DNA of 64,000 bases, taken from assembly GCF_024809855.1 (NCBI RefSeq), contig NZ_JANUEM010000013.1, forward strand, positions 1 to 64,000, read 5' to 3'. This document shows positions 35,229 to 44,652 of this stretch, one piece after another. The notes beneath the pieces are model-generated. The model did not search any database and had not been told where the DNA came from. It was given only the letters and a program-made list of their open reading frames with translations. A program made the translations under genes and the position numbers. This DNA is from Rheinheimera pacifica (GTDB taxonomy: Bacteria > Pseudomonadota > Gammaproteobacteria > Enterobacterales > Alteromonadaceae). Positions within the stretch are counted from its first letter, which is position 1. The number at the start of each line of letters is the position of its first letter.

Positions 35229-35257
35229 TTTACCTTTACGTAAACTTCACTTATATT
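35229..35257 (+). promoter_or_regulatory. Candidate liuR-liuA promoter with a MerR-type operator in its spacer
   Basis: TTTACC (35229-35234) and TATATT (35252-35257) are 17 bases apart, 25 bases before the liuR ATG. The palindrome TTTACGTAAA (35235-35244) starts in the spacer directly after the -35 box, where MerR-family regulators bind. Confidence 0.55.
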
Positions 35258-35281
35258 GACAGCGTTTTCGGGGAAGGCGTT

Positions 35282-35686
35282 ATGACAGAAAAAGAAGAAA
35301 AAACATATAGTATCAGCGAACTGGCCAAAGAGTTTGATATTACTACCCGTAGTATCCGCTTTTATGAAGATCAGGGGCTGATCACGCCTTTACGTAACGG
35401 CCAAACCCGCATTTACAGCAAACGCGATCGGGTGCGATTAAAGCTTATTCTGCGTGGCAAACGCCTGGGCTTTAGCCTGGCCGAAACCGGCCAGCTGTTT
35501 GAACTGTACGACGCGGATAAAAGTAGCGTCACCCAATTAAATACTATGCTGAAGCTGATAGAGCTGAAAAAGGCCGAGCTGCATCAGCAACTGGACGATA
35601 TCAAAGTGGTACTGATGGAGCTGGTAACAGTAGAAAAACGTTGCCGTGACACTTTAGCCGACGCCAAACAACATAAAACCGCTTAA
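35282..35686 (+). CDS. liuR: MerR-family regulator of branched-chain degradation, LiuR-like
   Basis: 134 residues with the ATG at 35282 behind GGGGAAGG. The N-terminal winged helix-turn-helix has YSISELAKEFDITTRSIRFYEDQGLITP, the canonical MerR recognition region, followed by a long dimerisation helix (about residues 75-125). There are no cysteine metal ligands, as expected for the acyl-CoA-pathway LiuR group. It is the first gene of the liu operon, 32 bases before liuA, as in many Gammaproteobacteria. It most likely represses or activates itself and the divergent thiolase operon. A 51-residue longer frame covers the promoter and is rejected. Confidence 0.88.
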   Translation: MTEKEEKTYSISELAKEFDITTRSIRFYEDQGLITPLRNGQTRIYSKRDRVRLKLILRGKRLGFSLAETGQLFELYDADKSSVTQLNTMLKLIELKKAELHQQLDDIKVVLMELVTVEKRCRDTLADAKQHKTA

Positions 35687-35718
35687 GCGGTCAGAAGACA
35701 TAGCAAACGGGGATCAAC

Positions 35719-36888
35719 ATGATTAGTAGTTATAAAGGGCTTAATTTCGATTTAGGCGAAACGGTAGATATGATCCGCGAGCAGGTTAACGCCTTCGCCC
35801 GCGAAGAAATCGCGCCACGCGCAGCCCATATTGACGAGAAAAACGAGTTCCCGAATGAGCTATGGCGAAAATTCGGTGATTTAGGCCTGCTGGGCATTAC
35901 CGTAGATGAAAAATACGGCGGCTCAGGCTTAGGTTATTTAGAGCACGTAGTCGCACTGGAAGAAATCAGCCGCGCTTCTGCCTCGGTAGGTTTGTCTTAC
36001 GGTGCGCACTCAAACCTGTGTGTAAACCAGATATTCCGCAATGGTACAGAAGCGCAGAAGATAAAGTATCTGCCAAAACTGTGCTCAGGCGAGCATATCG
36101 GTGCACTGGCAATGAGTGAGCCAAACGCCGGTTCTGACGTAGTCAGCATGAGGCTACGCGCCGAGAAAAAAGGCGATAACTACATTTTGAACGGCAATAA
36201 AATGTGGATCACCAACGGTCCGGATGCGCACACTTATGTGATTTACGCCAAAACCGACATTAACGCTGGTAGCAAAGGCATCACTGCTTTTATTGTTGAG
36301 CGCGGCACCAAAGGTTTTAGCACAGCACAAAAGCTGGACAAGCTGGGTATGCGCGGCTCGAACACCTGTGAGCTGGTATTTGAAGACTGCGAAGTACCGG
36401 CAGAAAACGTACTGGGCCAGGTTGGCGGTGGCGTTAAAGTATTAATGAGCGGCCTGGACTACGAGCGCGTAGTACTATCAGCTGGTCCGCTGGGTATTAT
36501 GCAAGCCTGTATGGATGTGGTAGTACCGTATATTCACGACCGTAAGCAGTTTGGCCAGGCTATTGGGGAATTCCAACTGGTACAGGGCAAACTGGCCGAT
36601 ATGTACACCCAGATGAATGCTGCGAAATCTTATGTTTACACCGTAGCTAAAGCTTGTGACCGTGGTGAAACCACGCGTAAAGATGCCGCTGCAGTTATTC
36701 TGTATTCAGCCGAGCTGGCTACCAAGATGGCACTGGATGCCATTCAGTTGTTAGGCGGTAACGGCTACATTAACGAATACCCTACCGGGCGCTTACTGCG
36801 TGATGCCAAGCTGTACGAAATTGGTGCCGGTACCTCGGAAATCCGCCGTATGCTGATTGGCCGGGAATTGTTTACTGAATCTAACTAA
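35719..36888 (+). CDS. liuA: Isovaleryl-CoA dehydrogenase
   Basis: 389 residues of the acyl-CoA dehydrogenase family. The decisive feature is the glutamate in [17 protein letters not shown] (Glu249), the catalytic position used by isovaleryl-CoA dehydrogenases. At the usual C-terminal catalytic position a glycine stands instead ([17 protein letters not shown]). [16 protein letters not shown] forms the FAD-binding segment. It converts isovaleryl-CoA to 3-methylcrotonyl-CoA, the substrate of LiuB/LiuD. It is followed by a 334-base gap filled by small hairpins and family Z repeats before liuB. Confidence 0.93.
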   Translation: MISSYKGLNFDLGETVDMIREQVNAFAREEIAPRAAHIDEKNEFPNELWRKFGDLGLLGITVDEKYGGSGLGYLEHVVALEEISRASASVGLSYGAHSNLCVNQIFRNGTEAQKIKYLPKLCSGEHIGALAMSEPNAGSDVVSMRLRAEKKGDNYILNGNKMWITNGPDAHTYVIYAKTDINAGSKGITAFIVERGTKGFSTAQKLDKLGMRGSNTCELVFEDCEVPAENVLGQVGGGVKVLMSGLDYERVVLSAGPLGIMQACMDVVVPYIHDRKQFGQAIGEFQLVQGKLADMYTQMNAAKSYVYTVAKACDRGETTRKDAAAVILYSAELATKMALDAIQLLGGNGYINEYPTGRLLRDAKLYEIGAGTSEIRRMLIGRELFTESN

Positions 36889-36907
36889 GGCTTTAAGGCG
36901 AAACCCG

Positions 36908-36929
36908 GGTGGAAGCGGCTGCTTCCACC
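36908..36929 (+). terminator. Perfect hairpin just after liuA
   Basis: GGTGGAAGC pairs with GCTTCCACC around a GGCT loop, 20 bases after the liuA stop. There is no strong T run, so it may protect the liuA message end or only partly terminate. The same GCTTCCACC sequence recurs at 37108 at the start of repeat ZB. Confidence 0.5.
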
Positions 36930-36980
36930 GCCAAAAATAGCCGTAACCAAATAGAAAGTTGAACGAGGCGAAGCGCGTAA

Positions 36981-37064
36981 CAGATTTAACTAAACGAGCG
37001 ATCAAAAGTGAGCCGGATGGTCCGACACATCGGGAGCGGCGAACGGGCGAGTGTGTTAAATGTG
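36981..37064 (+). repeat. Folded repeat, family Z (divergent copy ZC)
   Basis: It contains CGATCAAAAGTGAG, as in ZA (CGATCAAAAGCGAG), and ends GCGAGTGTGTTAAA. Arms CA..TTTAAC and GTTAAA..TG are complementary and differ from those of ZA and ZB. It lies head-to-head with ZB in the liuA-liuB gap, forming a doublet. Confidence 0.6.
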
Positions 37065-37107
37065 TGAAAGCAGCGAAGCCGTGAATCTAAGTCCGGTGCA
37101 GGCCAAA

Positions 37108-37188
37108 GCTTCCACCGTAACAACACGCAGACCCGCTCGGATCTCCCATCCTCGCTCTTGATCGTCTGCTTAGTTGTTCCGGTTCCGC
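37108..37188 (-). repeat. Folded repeat, family Z (copy ZB)
   Basis: It is the reverse complement of ZA at 32054-32134 with a single mismatch over 81 bases. It forms the same stem of GCAGAC/GTCTGC, AACAAC/GTTGTT and ACCG/CGGT. It ends 34 bases before the liuB start codon. ZA and ZB are inverted with respect to each other and enclose the thiolase, mmsA, liuR and liuA genes. Confidence 0.8.
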
Positions 37189-37222
37189 TTTGTCTAACCA
37201 GCTCTGGTATAAGGTGACTTAA

Positions 37223-38830
37223 GTGACCAGAATTACCTCCAAAATAAACCCTCGCTCTGAGGACTTCCAGAAAAACGCCGCCGCCATGCAGGCCGTGGTC
37301 GATGATCTGCAAAGCAAAGTACAGCAAATTAAACTCGGTGGCGGCGAAGCGTTAATTGCCCGCCATACCGCCCGTGGCAAACTCTTTGTGCGTGACCGTA
37401 TTCAAAAACTGCTTGACCCCGGCTCACCGTTTTTAGAAGTCGGCCAGTTTGCCGGTTGGGAATGCTACGACGATTACGTACCCAGCGCCGGTGTCGTCGC
37501 CGGTATCGGCCGTGTTAACGGTGTTGAATGCATGATTGTCGCCAACGATGCCACGGTAAAAGGCGGTACTTACTACCCGCTTACGGTGAAAAAACACTTA
37601 CGCGCCCAGGAAATTGCCGAGCGCTGCCACCTGCCGTGTATTTACTTGGTTGACTCCGGCGGTGCTAACCTGCCGCGCCAGGATGACGTGTTCCCCGACA
37701 AACTGCACTTTGGCCGTATTTTCTTTAACCAGGCCAATATGTCGGCCAAAGGTATACCGCAAATTGCCGTAGTAATGGGCTTGTGTACCGCCGGTGGTGC
37801 TTATGTACCGGCCATGGCTGATGAAAGCATTATCGTTAAAGAGCAAGGCACTATCTTTTTAGCCGGCCCACCGCTGGTAAAAGCTGCCACCGGCGAAGAA
37901 GTATCAGCCGAAGAACTGGGTGGTGCCGATGTGCACTGCAAAATCTCCGGCGTAGCCGATCACTATGCATTAAACGACGAACACGCACTGCAACTGGCAC
38001 GTAATGCAGTAAGCCGCCTTAACCGCCCTGCCCCGCAAGCTATGGATATAAAAGCGCCGCAAGAGCCATTGTATGATGCTAAAGAGCTGTACGGCATAGT
38101 CGGTACAGACCTGCGCAAGCCGTTTGATGTAAAAGAAGTTATCGCGCGTATTGTCGATGGCTCAGACTTTGATGAGTTTAAGCAATATTACGGCGCTACT
38201 TTAGTGTGCGGCTTTGCACGCATTTTCGGCTATCCGATCGGCATCGTTGCCAATAACGGCATACTGTTTTCAGAGTCAGCGCAAAAAGGCGCGCACTTTA
38301 TTGAGCTTTGCGCCCAGCGCAAAATTCCGTTGCTGTTCCTGCAAAACATCACCGGCTTTATGGTCGGAAAAAAATACGAAGCTGAAGGCATAGCCAAGCA
38401 CGGTGCCAAGATGGTAATGGCAGTAAGCTGTGCCAAAGTACCCAAATTTACTGTACTTATTGGCGGCAGCTACGGCGCCGGTAACTACGGTATGTGTGGC
38501 CGGGCTTACGACCCGACCATGATGTGGATGTGGCCCAATGCCCGTATTTCAGTAATGGGTGGCGAGCAAGCAGCTGGTGTTATGGCGCAGGTGACTAAAG
38601 ACGGTTTAGCGCGTAAAGGCGAAACGCTTTCAGCAGATGCCGAAAAAGCGCTGAAACAGCCTATTATTGAGCAGTATGAAAAACAGGGCCACCCGTACTA
38701 TGCCAGTGGCCGCTTGTGGGATGACGGTATTATCGACCCGGCGCAAACGCGGATGACAGTGGGCCTGGCCTTAGCCGCCGCGCTGAATGCACCAATTGAA
38801 GAAAGCCGCTTTGGCGTGTTTCGGATGTGA
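37223..38830 (+). CDS. liuB: 3-methylcrotonyl-CoA carboxylase, carboxyltransferase (beta) subunit
   Basis: 535 residues, the expected size. The carboxyltransferase landmarks are [66 protein letters not shown] and the C-terminal [18 protein letters not shown]. With LiuD it carboxylates 3-methylcrotonyl-CoA to 3-methylglutaconyl-CoA. The start is GTG at 37223, behind AAGGTGA; the family N-terminus fits this start. It is separated from liuC by 308 bases that contain repeats Y4 and X4 and no other gene. Confidence 0.94.
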   Translation: MTRITSKINPRSEDFQKNAAAMQAVVDDLQSKVQQIKLGGGEALIARHTARGKLFVRDRIQKLLDPGSPFLEVGQFAGWECYDDYVPSAGVVAGIGRVNGVECMIVANDATVKGGTYYPLTVKKHLRAQEIAERCHLPCIYLVDSGGANLPRQDDVFPDKLHFGRIFFNQANMSAKGIPQIAVVMGLCTAGGAYVPAMADESIIVKEQGTIFLAGPPLVKAATGEEVSAEELGGADVHCKISGVADHYALNDEHALQLARNAVSRLNRPAPQAMDIKAPQEPLYDAKELYGIVGTDLRKPFDVKEVIARIVDGSDFDEFKQYYGATLVCGFARIFGYPIGIVANNGILFSESAQKGAHFIELCAQRKIPLLFLQNITGFMVGKKYEAEGIAKHGAKMVMAVSCAKVPKFTVLIGGSYGAGNYGMCGRAYDPTMMWMWPNARISVMGGEQAAGVMAQVTKDGLARKGETLSADAEKALKQPIIEQYEKQGHPYYASGRLWDDGIIDPAQTRMTVGLALAAALNAPIEESRFGVFRM

Positions 38831-38868
38831 TTTCACTATGATGCAGACAATCGCAATCACTCCGTACA

Positions 38869-38947
38869 ACTTTGTCAGAACACGCCGTGAATACATCCCT
38901 GTAGGCTCGTGTTTTTCGTCCCTGAAAAACACGGTTCTGAGCAAAGT
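38869..38947 (+). repeat. Folded repeat, family Y (copy Y4)
   Basis: The closing stem ACTTTG-t-CAGAAC (38869-38881) pairs with GTTCTG-ag-CAAAGT (38934-38947). Inside lie the CCTGTAGG palindrome and a perfect GTGTTTTTC/GAAAAACAC hairpin. Y4 and X4 together form a 235-bp block (38855-39089) repeated at 42885-43120. Confidence 0.8.
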
Positions 38948-38989
38948 GCACTGCGCGCTTGCTGCACCGGATATCAAGCGGGTGCGGAT

Positions 38990-39077
38990 GTGATTTTTTC
39001 GGCGACCGTTGGAGGCCATGGATGGCCGGAATCGAGCCCCATGGATGGTTTATGGCGTGTCGCAGAAAAAACTTCAC
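38990..39077 (+). repeat. Folded repeat, family X (copy X4)
   Basis: The X core (39002-39063) is enclosed by GTGA and TTTTTTC on the left, pairing with GAAAAAA and TCAC on the right; GCGAC/GTCGC closes the core. It lies between Y4 and the liuC ribosome site and is transcribed in the same orientation as X1, X3 and X5. Confidence 0.8.
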
Positions 39078-39138
39078 GCAGCAACCGCGATTTCGAAGAA
39101 ATGCAGTCTCAAGTTGCATTAATACTTTCGGAGAGAAA

Positions 39139-39939
39139 ATGAACCAGGTTTACACAGAAGTCAGTATCGACCCACGCGGCGTAGCCACCCTAACGCTAAA
39201 CCGCCCCGAGGTGCATAACGCCTTTGACGATGCGATGATAGCCGAGCTTATCGCCGTACTGCGCGATTTAGCCAATAACGACAAAGTGCGTCTGCTGGTG
39301 CTTACCGCCAACGGCAAAAACTTCTCTGCCGGTGCCGACTTAAACTGGATGCGCTCAATGGCGCAAAAAAACTATCAGCAAAATTTAAACGACGCCAGCG
39401 AACTTGCCACCCTAATGCACCGGCTGGATAAATTTCCCAAGCCGACTATTGCCCTGGTAAAAGGCGCCGCCTTTGGTGGTGCTTTAGGCTTAGTGGCTTG
39501 CTGCGATATCGCCATTGCCGAAGAAAATGCCAGCTTTTGCTTAAGCGAAGTGCGCATCGGTTTAATACCTGCCGTGATCAGCCCTTATGTTATGCGTGCC
39601 ATTGGCGAGCGTGAAAGCCGGCGTTACTTTTTAACTGCCGAACGTTTTATGGCGCCCAAAGCCAAACAGCTGGGCCTGCTGCATGAAGTGGTTAGCGAAG
39701 GCGAGTTAAACGATAGCCTGGAAACTTTTATCAATAGCCTGCTACAAAACAGCCCCAAAGCAATCACAGCCGCTAAATCGCTTATTCACAACATTTATAA
39801 CCGCAAGATTAGCAATAACGTAATCGCCCACACCGAGCAGGCGATTGCTGAAATCCGGGTATCACCTGAAGGTCAGGAAGGCTTAAGCGCATTCTTAGAA
39901 AAACGTAAACCAGCCTGGCTTGGCAAGGAAGACGCATAA
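39139..39939 (+). CDS. liuC: 3-methylglutaconyl-CoA hydratase (crotonase superfamily)
   Basis: 266 residues. NFSAGADLNWMRSM, GAAFGGALGLVACCDIAIAE and CLSEVRIGLIPAVISPYV are the oxyanion-hole and catalytic blocks; the GLIPAVISP variant is typical of the LiuC/AUH branch. It hydrates 3-methylglutaconyl-CoA to HMG-CoA. The ATG at 39139 follows GGAGAG; a frame 60 codons longer translates the X4 repeat and is artefactual. Its stop overlaps the liuD start (TAATG). Confidence 0.92.
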   Translation: MNQVYTEVSIDPRGVATLTLNRPEVHNAFDDAMIAELIAVLRDLANNDKVRLLVLTANGKNFSAGADLNWMRSMAQKNYQQNLNDASELATLMHRLDKFPKPTIALVKGAAFGGALGLVACCDIAIAEENASFCLSEVRIGLIPAVISPYVMRAIGERESRRYFLTAERFMAPKAKQLGLLHEVVSEGELNDSLETFINSLLQNSPKAITAAKSLIHNIYNRKISNNVIAHTEQAIAEIRVSPEGQEGLSAFLEKRKPAWLGKEDA

Positions 39940-41939
39940 TGTTTCGTAAAATATTAATCGCCAACCGTGGCGAAATTGCCTGCCGCGTAATTGACACTGC
40001 GCATAAACTCGGCATCCGCTGCGTGGCGGTGTATTCCGAAGCCGACGCCAATGCCCGCCATGTGCGCATGGCAGACGAAGCCTATTTGTTAGGCCCGGCG
40101 CCAAGCAAAGACTCTTACTTACGCGCAGATAAAATTATCGCCATTGCCAAACAAAGCGGCGCCGAGGCCATTCACCCCGGTTACGGCTTTTTATCGGAAA
40201 ACGAAAGCTTTGCCAAAGCCTGTGAGGAAGCTGGTGTGGTGTTTATCGGCCCACCTGTGGATGCTATTACCGCCATGGGTTCAAAAAGTGCCGCCAAAGA
40301 AATTATGGCCAAAGCCGGTGTACCGCTCGTCCTCGGCTATCACGGTGACGATCAAAGCGATGCGTTGCTAAGCGCTGAGTCAGAGCGTGTCGGCTACCCA
40401 CAGCTGCTAAAAGCCGCTTATGGTGGCGGTGGTAAAGGTATGCGCGTGGTATGGAAACAGCAAGAGTTTGCTGATGCTTTAGCCAGCGCCCGGCGTGAAG
40501 CCAAAGCCGGTTTTGGCAATGATAAAATGCTGATCGAGCGCTATTTAACCAAACCGCGCCACATTGAAATTCAGGTATTTGCCGACAACCACGGCAATGC
40601 GGTGTACTTAGCCGAGCGCGATTGCTCTATTCAGCGCCGCCACCAAAAGGTGATTGAAGAAGCGCCGGCACCGAACTTTAGCAGCGAACAGCGTAAAGCC
40701 ATGGGCGAAGCCGCAGTTAAAGCCGCCAAAGCCATTGATTATCGCGGCGCCGGTACGGTGGAGTTTTTGTTCGACGAAGACGGCTCCTTCTACTTTATGG
40801 AAATGAACACCCGGCTGCAGGTTGAGCACCCGGTTACCGAGATGATCACCGGCCAGGATTTGGTTAAATGGCAGTTGCTGGTTGCGGCCGGTGAGAAATT
40901 GCCACTGGCACAGGATGATATTCAGCTGGATGGCCATGCTATTGAAGTACGGGTATATGCAGAAGATCCCGACAACGACTTTCTGCCACAAACCGGCAAG
41001 CTGACCTATTTACGCCAGCCCGAAGCCAACCGCCATGTACGCGTTGATACCGGTGTGGTAGAAAACGATGAAGTATCGCCGTTTTATGACCCAATGATAG
41101 CCAAGCTGATTGTCTGGGATGAAAGCCGTGACCGCGCTATCGCCCGTATGTTGCGTGCACTGGATGATTACCGCATTGCCGGTGTTACCACCAACTTAGG
41201 CTTTTTAACCAGCTTAACCGAGCACCCGGCGTTCAAAGCCGCACAACTGGATACTAACTTTATTAACCAACACCAGCACACGCTGTTTGCCCCGGCGAAT
41301 AAAGAAAATAACCAGGCGCTGGTGCTGGCTGCCCTTTATATCTTGCAGCAGCAAAAAGCACCGCAAACGTCATGTAACAGCTTTAGCCCCTGGCAATTCA
41401 GCCATGGCTGGCGTATCAACGAAACCCCAACAGTAGAAATTGCCCTGCAACACGGCGGGCATAAAACACTGTTAAAAGTGCAACAGCTGCAGCAACACTA
41501 TGTGATTGACGTTGAAGGCCAACAGCTTTGCTGCACTGCCGAACTAAACGGTGATGAGCTTAGTGCAGTGCTGGGCGATCATCGCACCAAGGTGCGGGTA
41601 AGTCGCTATGCTGATACCTTTAATGGCGACACCATCAGTGTGTTTATTAAGCATCAGCGGTACGACTTTATCTATCAGACTGAAGTTGCTACAGAAGTAG
41701 AAGGCGCAGATCACGCCGGCAGCTTAACGGCGCCGATGAACGGCACTATAGTGGCAGTAATGGCAAAGGCCGGTAGTAACGTAAAAGCTGGTGATACCCT
41801 GGTGATTATGGAAGCGATGAAAATGGAATACAGCATTAAAGCACCGAAAAACGGTGTGGTAAATGAAGTGTTTTATGCCGCCGGAGATTTGGTAAAAGAC
41901 GGTGCCGAACTGGTCGATTTTAGCCCGGAGGAAGCATGA
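39939..41939 (+). CDS. liuD: 3-methylcrotonyl-CoA carboxylase, biotin-containing (alpha) subunit
   Basis: 666 residues. The N-terminal biotin carboxylase (about 1-450) has [15 protein letters not shown], the ATP-grasp [13 protein letters not shown] and [19 protein letters not shown] middle linker domain leads to a C-terminal biotinyl domain, with the biotinylated lysine 628 in EAMKMEYS. It carboxylates biotin and partners LiuB for 3-methylcrotonyl-CoA carboxylation. It is translationally coupled on both sides: it overlaps liuC by one base and liuE by four. Confidence 0.94.
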   Translation: MFRKILIANRGEIACRVIDTAHKLGIRCVAVYSEADANARHVRMADEAYLLGPAPSKDSYLRADKIIAIAKQSGAEAIHPGYGFLSENESFAKACEEAGVVFIGPPVDAITAMGSKSAAKEIMAKAGVPLVLGYHGDDQSDALLSAESERVGYPQLLKAAYGGGGKGMRVVWKQQEFADALASARREAKAGFGNDKMLIERYLTKPRHIEIQVFADNHGNAVYLAERDCSIQRRHQKVIEEAPAPNFSSEQRKAMGEAAVKAAKAIDYRGAGTVEFLFDEDGSFYFMEMNTRLQVEHPVTEMITGQDLVKWQLLVAAGEKLPLAQDDIQLDGHAIEVRVYAEDPDNDFLPQTGKLTYLRQPEANRHVRVDTGVVENDEVSPFYDPMIAKLIVWDESRDRAIARMLRALDDYRIAGVTTNLGFLTSLTEHPAFKAAQLDTNFINQHQHTLFAPANKENNQALVLAALYILQQQKAPQTSCNSFSPWQFSHGWRINETPTVEIALQHGGHKTLLKVQQLQQHYVIDVEGQQLCCTAELNGDELSAVLGDHRTKVRVSRYADTFNGDTISVFIKHQRYDFIYQTEVATEVEGADHAGSLTAPMNGTIVAVMAKAGSNVKAGDTLVIMEAMKMEYSIKAPKNGVVNEVFYAAGDLVKDGAELVDFSPEEA

Positions 41940-42850
41940 GTTTTCCCAAACAAGTACGCATTGTTGAAGTAGGCCCGCGTGATGGCCTGCAAAACGAAGC
42001 CGCGGTTGCCTGCGCCGATAAAATCGCACTGATTGATATGCTAACAGCAGCTGGCCATAGCTACATTGAAAGCGGTGCCTTTGTTTCGCCCAAGTGGGTA
42101 CCGCAAATGGCTGATTCTACACAGGTGTTTGCCGGTATCAGCCGCAAAGCCGGTGTAACCTACGCTGCGCTTACGCCCAATTTAAAAGGCTATGAAGCAG
42201 CCAAAGCGGCCGGCGCCACTGAAGTAGCAATTTTTGGTGCAGCGTCTGAAGCTTTCAGTCAAAAGAACATTAACTGCAGCATTGCAGAAAGCCTGGAACG
42301 TTTTGCGCCTGTAGTTGAAGCGGCTAAAGCCGATGGCATTAAGGTGCGCGGCTATGTGTCTTGTGTAGTGGGTTGCCCCTATCAGGGTGATGTTGCGCCA
42401 ACTGAAGTAGCCCTGGTAGCTAAAGCCCTGTTAGAGATGGGCTGCTATGAAATTTCATTGGGCGATACCATAGGTGTTGGCACGCCGGATAAAGTGAATG
42501 CCATGCTCGATGCGGTGCTTTCCATGGTGTCGCCGGATAAGCTGGCGGTGCATTTTCACGACACTTACGGCCAGGCGTTAACCAATATTTACGTGGCGCT
42601 AAGCCGCGGTATTACAGTGATTGATAGCGCCGTGGCGGGCCTGGGCGGGTGCCCTTACGCTGCAGGGGCGTCAGGCAATGTTGCCACAGAAGATGTGGTG
42701 TATTTACTTAACGGTCTTGGTATTTCGCACGGTATAGATTTAACTGCGCTGGCAAAGGCCGGCTGGTTTATTACCGACAAGCTGGGGAAACAGCCTAGTT
42801 CTAAAGTAGGATTGGCGCTAAGGGCCAAGTGCACGCAAACTGGTAGTTAG
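41936..42850 (+). CDS. liuE: Hydroxymethylglutaryl-CoA lyase
   Basis: 304 residues. [12 protein letters not shown] (metal and substrate binding), [13 protein letters not shown] and the signature [20 protein letters not shown] with its catalytic cysteine are all present. It splits HMG-CoA into acetyl-CoA and acetoacetate, the last step specific to leucine. It starts in the ATGA overlap with liuD. It is followed by 323 bases containing Y5 and X5, then the CoA-transferase genes that activate acetoacetate. Confidence 0.94.
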   Translation: MSFPKQVRIVEVGPRDGLQNEAAVACADKIALIDMLTAAGHSYIESGAFVSPKWVPQMADSTQVFAGISRKAGVTYAALTPNLKGYEAAKAAGATEVAIFGAASEAFSQKNINCSIAESLERFAPVVEAAKADGIKVRGYVSCVVGCPYQGDVAPTEVALVAKALLEMGCYEISLGDTIGVGTPDKVNAMLDAVLSMVSPDKLAVHFHDTYGQALTNIYVALSRGITVIDSAVAGLGGCPYAAGASGNVATEDVVYLLNGLGISHGIDLTALAKAGWFITDKLGKQPSSKVGLALRAKCTQTGS

Positions 42851-42898
42851 TTAACAGCAACAACTAAGGTTCTTCGAACACGGTAATCACTCCGTACA

Positions 42899-42977
42899 AC
42901 TTTGCCGGAACACGCCGTAAATACGTCCCTGTAGGCTCCTGTTTTTCATCCATGAAAAACACGGTTCCGGTCAAAGT
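42899..42977 (+). repeat. Folded repeat, family Y (copy Y5)
   Basis: The closing stem ACTTTG-c-CGGAAC (42899-42911) pairs with GTTCCG-gt-CAAAGT (42964-42977). Relative to Y4 both sides of one base pair have changed (CAGAAC/GTTCTG to CGGAAC/GTTCCG), a compensatory substitution. The stem may extend through GTAC on both sides. Confidence 0.8.
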
Positions 42978-43020
42978 GTACTGCGCACTTACCTTGGCGC
43001 AGATGCCAGCGGATGCGGAT

Positions 43021-43108
43021 GTGATTTTTTCAGCGACCGTTGAAGGCCATGGATGGCCGGAATCGAGCCCCATGGATGGTTTATGGCGTGTCGCAGAAAA
43101 AACTTCAC
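43021..43108 (+). repeat. Folded repeat, family X (copy X5)
   Basis: It has the same arms as X4 (GTGA, TTTTTTC with GAAAAAA, TCAC) and the X core at 43033-43094. It forms the second half of the 236-bp block 42885-43120, duplicated from or with 38855-39089, and lies upstream of the CoA-transferase A ribosome site. Confidence 0.8.
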
Positions 43109-43173
43109 GCAGCAGCCGCGCAATCGAAGAGCAGCTCGTAACAGATAGTTCAGCAAAGAACAGAGGACAACAA

Positions 43174-43875
43174 ATGGCAGGGTTTAATAAAGTCATACAT
43201 AGCTACGAAGACGCCATGGCAGGCCTGCAGGACGGCATGACCGTTATTGCCGGTGGCTTTGGTTTATGCGGTATTCCGGAAGGCTTAATTGCCCAGATTA
43301 AAAAAATGCAAACCAAAGATCTCACCGTAGTATCGAACAACTGCGGCGTAGACGGCTTTGGCCTGGGCATTTTGCTGGAAGACCGGCAAATTAAAAAGAT
43401 GGTTGCCTCTTACGTCGGCGAAAACGCCCTGTTTGAAAAGCAATTGCTGAGTGGTGAACTGGAGGTAGAGTTAACACCTCAAGGCACTCTGGCCGAGAAA
43501 ATGCGTGCAGGCGGTGCTGGCATACCGGCGTTTTTCACTGCCACAGGTTACGGTACCCCGGTAGCCGAAGGTAAAGAAACCCGCGAAATTAACGGCCGCC
43601 ATTATGTACTGGAACCGGCAATTACCGGTGACTTTGCCATAGTGCGCGCCTGGAAAGCCGACCGTTACGGCAACCTGGTGTTTCGCCACACCTCTATGAA
43701 CTTCAACCCGATGGCAGCTACAGCAGGTAAAATTACGGTGGCTGAGGTAGAGGAAATCGTCGAGCCGGGTGAGCTGGAGCCGTCACAAATTCATACCCCG
43801 GGTATTTACGTGCAGCGCGTTATTAAAGGCAACTTTGAAAAACGCATTGAACGCCGTATGGTTCGTCAAGGTTAA
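43174..43875 (+). CDS. 3-oxoacid (succinyl-CoA:acetoacetate) CoA-transferase subunit A
   Basis: 233 residues. [15 protein letters not shown] and [17 protein letters not shown] are the conserved start of class I CoA-transferase alpha subunits; the protein ends at the usual length. With subunit B it transfers CoA from succinyl-CoA to acetoacetate, giving acetoacetyl-CoA for the thiolase encoded at 33.8 kb. The ATG at 43174 follows AGAGGA; a 74-codon longer frame is translated X5 repeat and is rejected. It lies ten bases upstream of the subunit B start. Confidence 0.92.
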   Translation: MAGFNKVIHSYEDAMAGLQDGMTVIAGGFGLCGIPEGLIAQIKKMQTKDLTVVSNNCGVDGFGLGILLEDRQIKKMVASYVGENALFEKQLLSGELEVELTPQGTLAEKMRAGGAGIPAFFTATGYGTPVAEGKETREINGRHYVLEPAITGDFAIVRAWKADRYGNLVFRHTSMNFNPMAATAGKITVAEVEEIVEPGELEPSQIHTPGIYVQRVIKGNFEKRIERRMVRQG

Positions 43876-43885
43876 GGAGGCAACA

Positions 43886-44545
43886 ATGGCTTTATCTCGT
43901 GAACAGGTTGCCATGCGCGTGGCGCAAGAGCTGCAAGACGGTTACTACGTTAACTTAGGTATTGGTATTCCTACGCTGGTAGCCAACTATGTGCCTGCCG
44001 GCATTGAAGTGATGCTGCAATCAGAAAACGGTTTACTCGGTATGGGCCCCTACCCGACTGAAGATAAAATTGACGCCGATATGATTAACGCCGGCAAAGA
44101 AACCGTTACTGCGATTAAAGGCGCGGCTATTTTCAGCTCGGCTGAAAGCTTTGCCATGATCCGCGGCGGCCATGTCGATTTAACCGTACTGGGCGCTTTT
44201 GAAGTAGACCAAAACGGCAACATCGCCAGTTGGATGATCCCGGGCAAACTGGTAAAAGGCATGGGCGGCGCGATGGACTTAGTGGCCGGTGCGCAGAATA
44301 TCGTAGTAACCATGACCCACGCCGACAAATACGGCAACAGCAAACTGCTGGAAAGCTGTACCCTGCCGCTAACCGGCGTGGGCTGTGTAAAGAAAATCGT
44401 TACTGATTTAGCCGTGCTGGAAGTACGCAACGGCGCTTTCCACCTGCTGGAGCGCGCTCCGGGTATTTCAGTTGAGGAAATTCAGCAAAAAACGGCTGGC
44501 AAGCTGGTTATCGAAGGCAACGTGCCGGAGATGGTGTTTAGCTAA
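43886..44545 (+). CDS. 3-oxoacid CoA-transferase subunit B
   Basis: 219 residues. [18 protein letters not shown] is followed by [14 protein letters not shown], where the glutamate of SENG is the residue that forms the covalent CoA thioester in this family. AAGGAGG precedes the ATG at 43886. It is the last gene of the liu operon; an intrinsic terminator follows at 44567. Leucine breakdown, acetoacetate activation and thiolysis are thus encoded within one region. Confidence 0.93.
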   Translation: MALSREQVAMRVAQELQDGYYVNLGIGIPTLVANYVPAGIEVMLQSENGLLGMGPYPTEDKIDADMINAGKETVTAIKGAAIFSSAESFAMIRGGHVDLTVLGAFEVDQNGNIASWMIPGKLVKGMGGAMDLVAGAQNIVVTMTHADKYGNSKLLESCTLPLTGVGCVKKIVTDLAVLEVRNGAFHLLERAPGISVEEIQQKTAGKLVIEGNVPEMVFS

Positions 44546-44566
44546 ACTGCCGGTTTACTCTATTAA

Positions 44567-44595
44567 GAGCGCCCTGATCCTGGCGCTCTTTTTTT
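44567..44595 (+). terminator. Intrinsic terminator of the liu operon
   Basis: GAGCGCC pairs with GGCGCTC around an eight-base loop and is followed by seven T residues, about 20 bases after the CoA-transferase B stop. It has all the features of a Rho-independent terminator and separates the operon from the toxin-antitoxin genes. Confidence 0.92.
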
Positions 44596-44609
44596 GACCA
44601 AAGCAAAAC

Positions 44610-44638
44610 CATATGATAAATTTTAAAAATATCAAATG
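44610..44638. promoter_or_regulatory. Candidate autoregulatory operator of the RES-Xre module
   Basis: CATATGATA (44610-44618) and TATCAAATG (44630-44638) form an inverted repeat with one mismatch around an 11-base AT-rich centre, immediately before the antitoxin ribosome site (AGAGGA). Antitoxins of this type bind such repeats at their own promoter. Confidence 0.55.
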
Positions 44639-44652
44639 ATAGAGGATGTATT

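Noticed and set aside
38959..39138. 60-codon N-terminal extension of LiuC (and similar extensions of the SDR at 27412-27568 and CoA-transferase A at 42952-43173)
   Set aside because: All three translate the X repeat (giving [13 protein letters not shown] peptides) and lie upstream of clear ribosome sites at the family start.
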